Assembly (NCBI GenBank): GCA_015233485.1
Contig: JADFXO010000209.1
Location: forward strand, 1 to 6,818
DNA length: 6,818 nucleotides
Source: Nitrospirota bacterium
GTDB lineage: Bacteria; Nitrospirota; Thermodesulfovibrionia; Thermodesulfovibrionales; Magnetobacteriaceae
Direction: 5' to 3'
Below, in pieces: positions 5,655 through 6,818 of the stretch. Each line of letters starts with the position of its first letter. Position 1 is the first letter of the stretch. The position numbers and the translations under genes were made by a program. A model generated the notes under the pieces. The model was not told the origin of the DNA and made no database searches. It was given only the letters and a program-made list of their open reading frames with translations.

Positions 5655-6311
5655 GTGGCAATTAACAGCATTGACGAGGTAGCAGCGGTCGGGGGTGTAG
5701 CGCATACTAGTTATATGCAGTATCTGCAGTCCATATTGCTTCAGCCTATTCAGAATACCGGTACGGCTATGGGCACAGGCGGCGGTATTGGAACGGTCGG
5801 AGGTTCAGCAGGCGGCGGACAAAATCATGCCTTTGTGAACAGCGTTGTGGAGACCTTGAGCCAGCTTGGAATTATTCAGAATCCTCAGGCCGGCGCTACC
5901 CCATCCGCCACACCCGCCGCGACATCGGCTGCCGATACAGGCAGCGAGCAGCAGGCACTACGCGCCTTTATCCACAGCTTGTTTCATGCCCTTGATCAAA
6001 ACGCGCAAGGTACTCAACCACCCGCTGGCGGCACTGCCCCTTCTCCTGCAAACATGGCGGCAGACCTGCAAAATCTTATACAGGCCATTACCTTAAATAC
6101 AGGGGGGATAACCGGCCTCGATTCACTGTTGGGTAATGATTTTCTGAACATGATACAGACACTGCAAAGTAACAACGCAAGTAGTACACCTGGCAGCCAG
6201 ACTGCAAGTTCGACGACACTTCAGACATTCCTGGAGGCGTTGATTCAAAATCTGCCTACTCAGCAGCAAGGCACAGATGAGCTTGGTAATCTCGTTGATA
6301 CTCTGGTATAG
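5655..6311 (+). CDS. Q/N/S/T/G-rich protein of unknown function, paralog B
   Basis: The start is GTG 5655, 4 bases after AAGGAGGT; the whole 12-base leader AAGGAGGTTAAC is identical to that of paralog A and lies exactly 700 bp downstream of it. The 218-residue product has no Lys, Cys or Trp and a single Arg (in ALRAF, shared with A). The same blocks occur in the same order: HTSYMQYLQSILLQ, GGGQNHAFVNSVVETLSQLGI, QQALRAFIHSLFHALDQ, MAADLQNLIQAI, FLNMIQTLQSNN, LQTFLEALIQNLPTQQQG and terminal LVDTLV. Linkers between blocks have diverged and are Pro/Ala/Thr-rich. The 38 bp encoding the last helix differ from paralog A by one base (5544-5581 against 6235-6272), pointing to recent duplication or gene conversion. 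The 28-bp gap after A and 18-bp gap before MoxR suggest one operon. Function unknown. Confidence 0.82.
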   Translation: MAINSIDEVAAVGGVAHTSYMQYLQSILLQPIQNTGTAMGTGGGIGTVGGSAGGGQNHAFVNSVVETLSQLGIIQNPQAGATPSATPAATSAADTGSEQQALRAFIHSLFHALDQNAQGTQPPAGGTAPSPANMAADLQNLIQAITLNTGGITGLDSLLGNDFLNMIQTLQSNNASSTPGSQTASSTTLQTFLEALIQNLPTQQQGTDELGNLVDTLV

Positions 6312-6329
6312 GGAGAAGACAACAAGGAG

Positions 6330-6737
6330 ATGCAAACGCAGGAGATTGAAGTTAAAAATGAACGAATCCTAAGCATAATGAATTGTCTGTCGCCGTTTCT
6401 GCATGGCAAAGAGACGGCGATTAAACTATCGCTTATAGCGTTTTTTTCCCGCGGCCATCTGTTGATAGAAGACATGCCCGGCCTCGGCAAGACGACCCTT
6501 GCCATTGGCATTGCAAGGGCGCTTGGCCTGGACTTCGGACGAATCCAATGCACGAGCGACCTCCTGCCGTCGGACATCACCGGCCTATCGATTTATAACA
6601 AAAACAAGGGGGAGTTCGAGTTTCACAAGGGGCCAATATTCAGCAATATCGTCCTCGTCGATGAGATAAACAGGGCAACCCCAAAGACACAAAGCGCGAC
6701 AAGAAAGCAATCTTTCTCTACGTTACGCCATGGGTAA
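6330..6737 (+). CDS. MoxR-type AAA+ ATPase, C-terminally truncated
   Basis: Family role: MoxR AAA+ ATPases are chaperone-like ATPases, usually encoded beside DUF58/VWA proteins and thought to help mature or assemble protein complexes. Visible parts: N-terminal helices; HLLIEDMPGLGKTTLA with Walker A around 50-56; GLDFGRIQCTSDLLPSDITG (66-85), a MoxR hallmark; YNKNKGEFEFHKGPIF; Walker B IVLVDEIN (107-114); and RATPKTQSA (115-123). The family continues with LLEAMEE and totals about 320 residues. Here, after A123, the frame gives TRKQSFSTLRHG and stops, so the sensor 1, arginine-finger and lid regions are missing. ATG 6330 is the only start after the paralog B stop (same frame); GGAGAAG 11 bases upstream or AAGGAG directly adjacent could serve as the ribosome binding site, both imperfect. 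The truncated protein is unlikely to be an active ATPase. The break may be a rearrangement or an assembly error. Confidence 0.85.
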   Translation: MQTQEIEVKNERILSIMNCLSPFLHGKETAIKLSLIAFFSRGHLLIEDMPGLGKTTLAIGIARALGLDFGRIQCTSDLLPSDITGLSIYNKNKGEFEFHKGPIFSNIVLVDEINRATPKTQSATRKQSFSTLRHG

Positions 6738-6818
6738 TACTTGCATTATTATTCTTTGGTGCTTGGAGTTATATTTGGTTGGGGTTGGATTTTAAAACAC
6801 ATCCCGTAGTAAATTCGC
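6698..6818 (+). other. Unrelated hydrophobic coding fragment after the MoxR break, runs off the right edge
   Basis: From about 6698 the +2 frame relative to MoxR reads DKKAIFLYVTPWVILALLFF and then GAWSYIWLGLDFKTHPVVNS up to the window end. It contains one probable membrane helix (roughly VTPWVILALLFFGAWSYIWLG) flanked by Lys on one side, and no stop codon. The frame is open back to 6665, but the part before 6698 overlaps conserved MoxR coding, and there is no ATG, GTG or TTG in position to start it before the helix. The stretch is more AT-rich than the sequence before it. It looks like the interior of a membrane protein joined to moxR. I do not recognise the family. It may be foreign sequence at a junction. 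Confidence 0.4.

Noticed and set aside
4955..6311. CRISPR array or phage repeat because of repeated DNA blocks
   Set aside because: The repeats are two homologous coding frames with intact ribosome sites; no regular direct repeats with unique spacers occur anywhere in the window.

Overview
The window looks like bacterial chromosome with mixed gene content. The reasons are Shine-Dalgarno sites (several GGAGG type), short intergenic gaps, an overlapping gene pair, a tRNA-Leu without an encoded CCA, and a futalosine hydrolase (menaquinone made through futalosine). Base composition is near 50% GC by eye. The combination of futalosine-route menaquinone synthesis, a DUF4143 remnant and an Spy/LTXXQ protein would suit an anaerobic or microaerophilic Gram-negative lineage such as Nitrospirota. 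That placement is an inference with low to moderate confidence; there is no phylogenetic marker gene here.

Layout. (1) 3-2090, plus: C-terminal part, running in from the left edge, of a dikinase that matches plant alpha-glucan water dikinase (GWD1/R1/SEX1) far better than ordinary PEP synthase. (2) 2091-2672: a non-coding stretch, then a decayed C-terminal remnant of a DUF4143-type ATPase and a cluster of short repeats. (3) 2673-2756, minus: tRNA-Leu(CAG), with a candidate promoter overlapped by a four-unit repeat of period 10 bp. (4) 2937-4207, plus: mqnB (futalosine hydrolase) overlapping by 10 bp an ADP-ribose-type Nudix hydrolase; a possible 8-codon leader ORF precedes mqnB. (5) 4246-4740, minus: an exported Spy/LTXXQ-like protein, convergent with the Nudix gene. 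(6) 4741-4954: a divergent control region with candidate promoters for both sides. (7) 4955-6311, plus: two tandem paralogous Gln/Asn/Ser/Thr/Gly/Ala-rich proteins of unknown function, each with the same duplicated ribosome binding site. (8) 6330-6737, plus: a MoxR-type AAA+ ATPase that breaks off abruptly after the Walker B/TPKTQSA segment and runs into unrelated, more AT-rich sequence encoding a hydrophobic segment in another frame.

How the genes work together. The mqnB-Nudix pair looks like one transcription unit. The two paralogs and the MoxR gene look like another, with gaps of 28 and 18 bp. MoxR ATPases usually act as chaperone-like partners of VWA/DUF58 proteins, so the low-complexity paralogs could be clients or exported structural proteins, but this is only inferred from position. 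The GWD-like enzyme would phosphorylate an alpha-glucan such as glycogen. Nothing else visible belongs to glucan metabolism, so its context must lie to the left.

The most interesting items are the plant-type glucan dikinase in a bacterial setting, the tandem paralog family next to MoxR, and the MoxR junction near 6699, which is either a real rearrangement or an assembly chimera.
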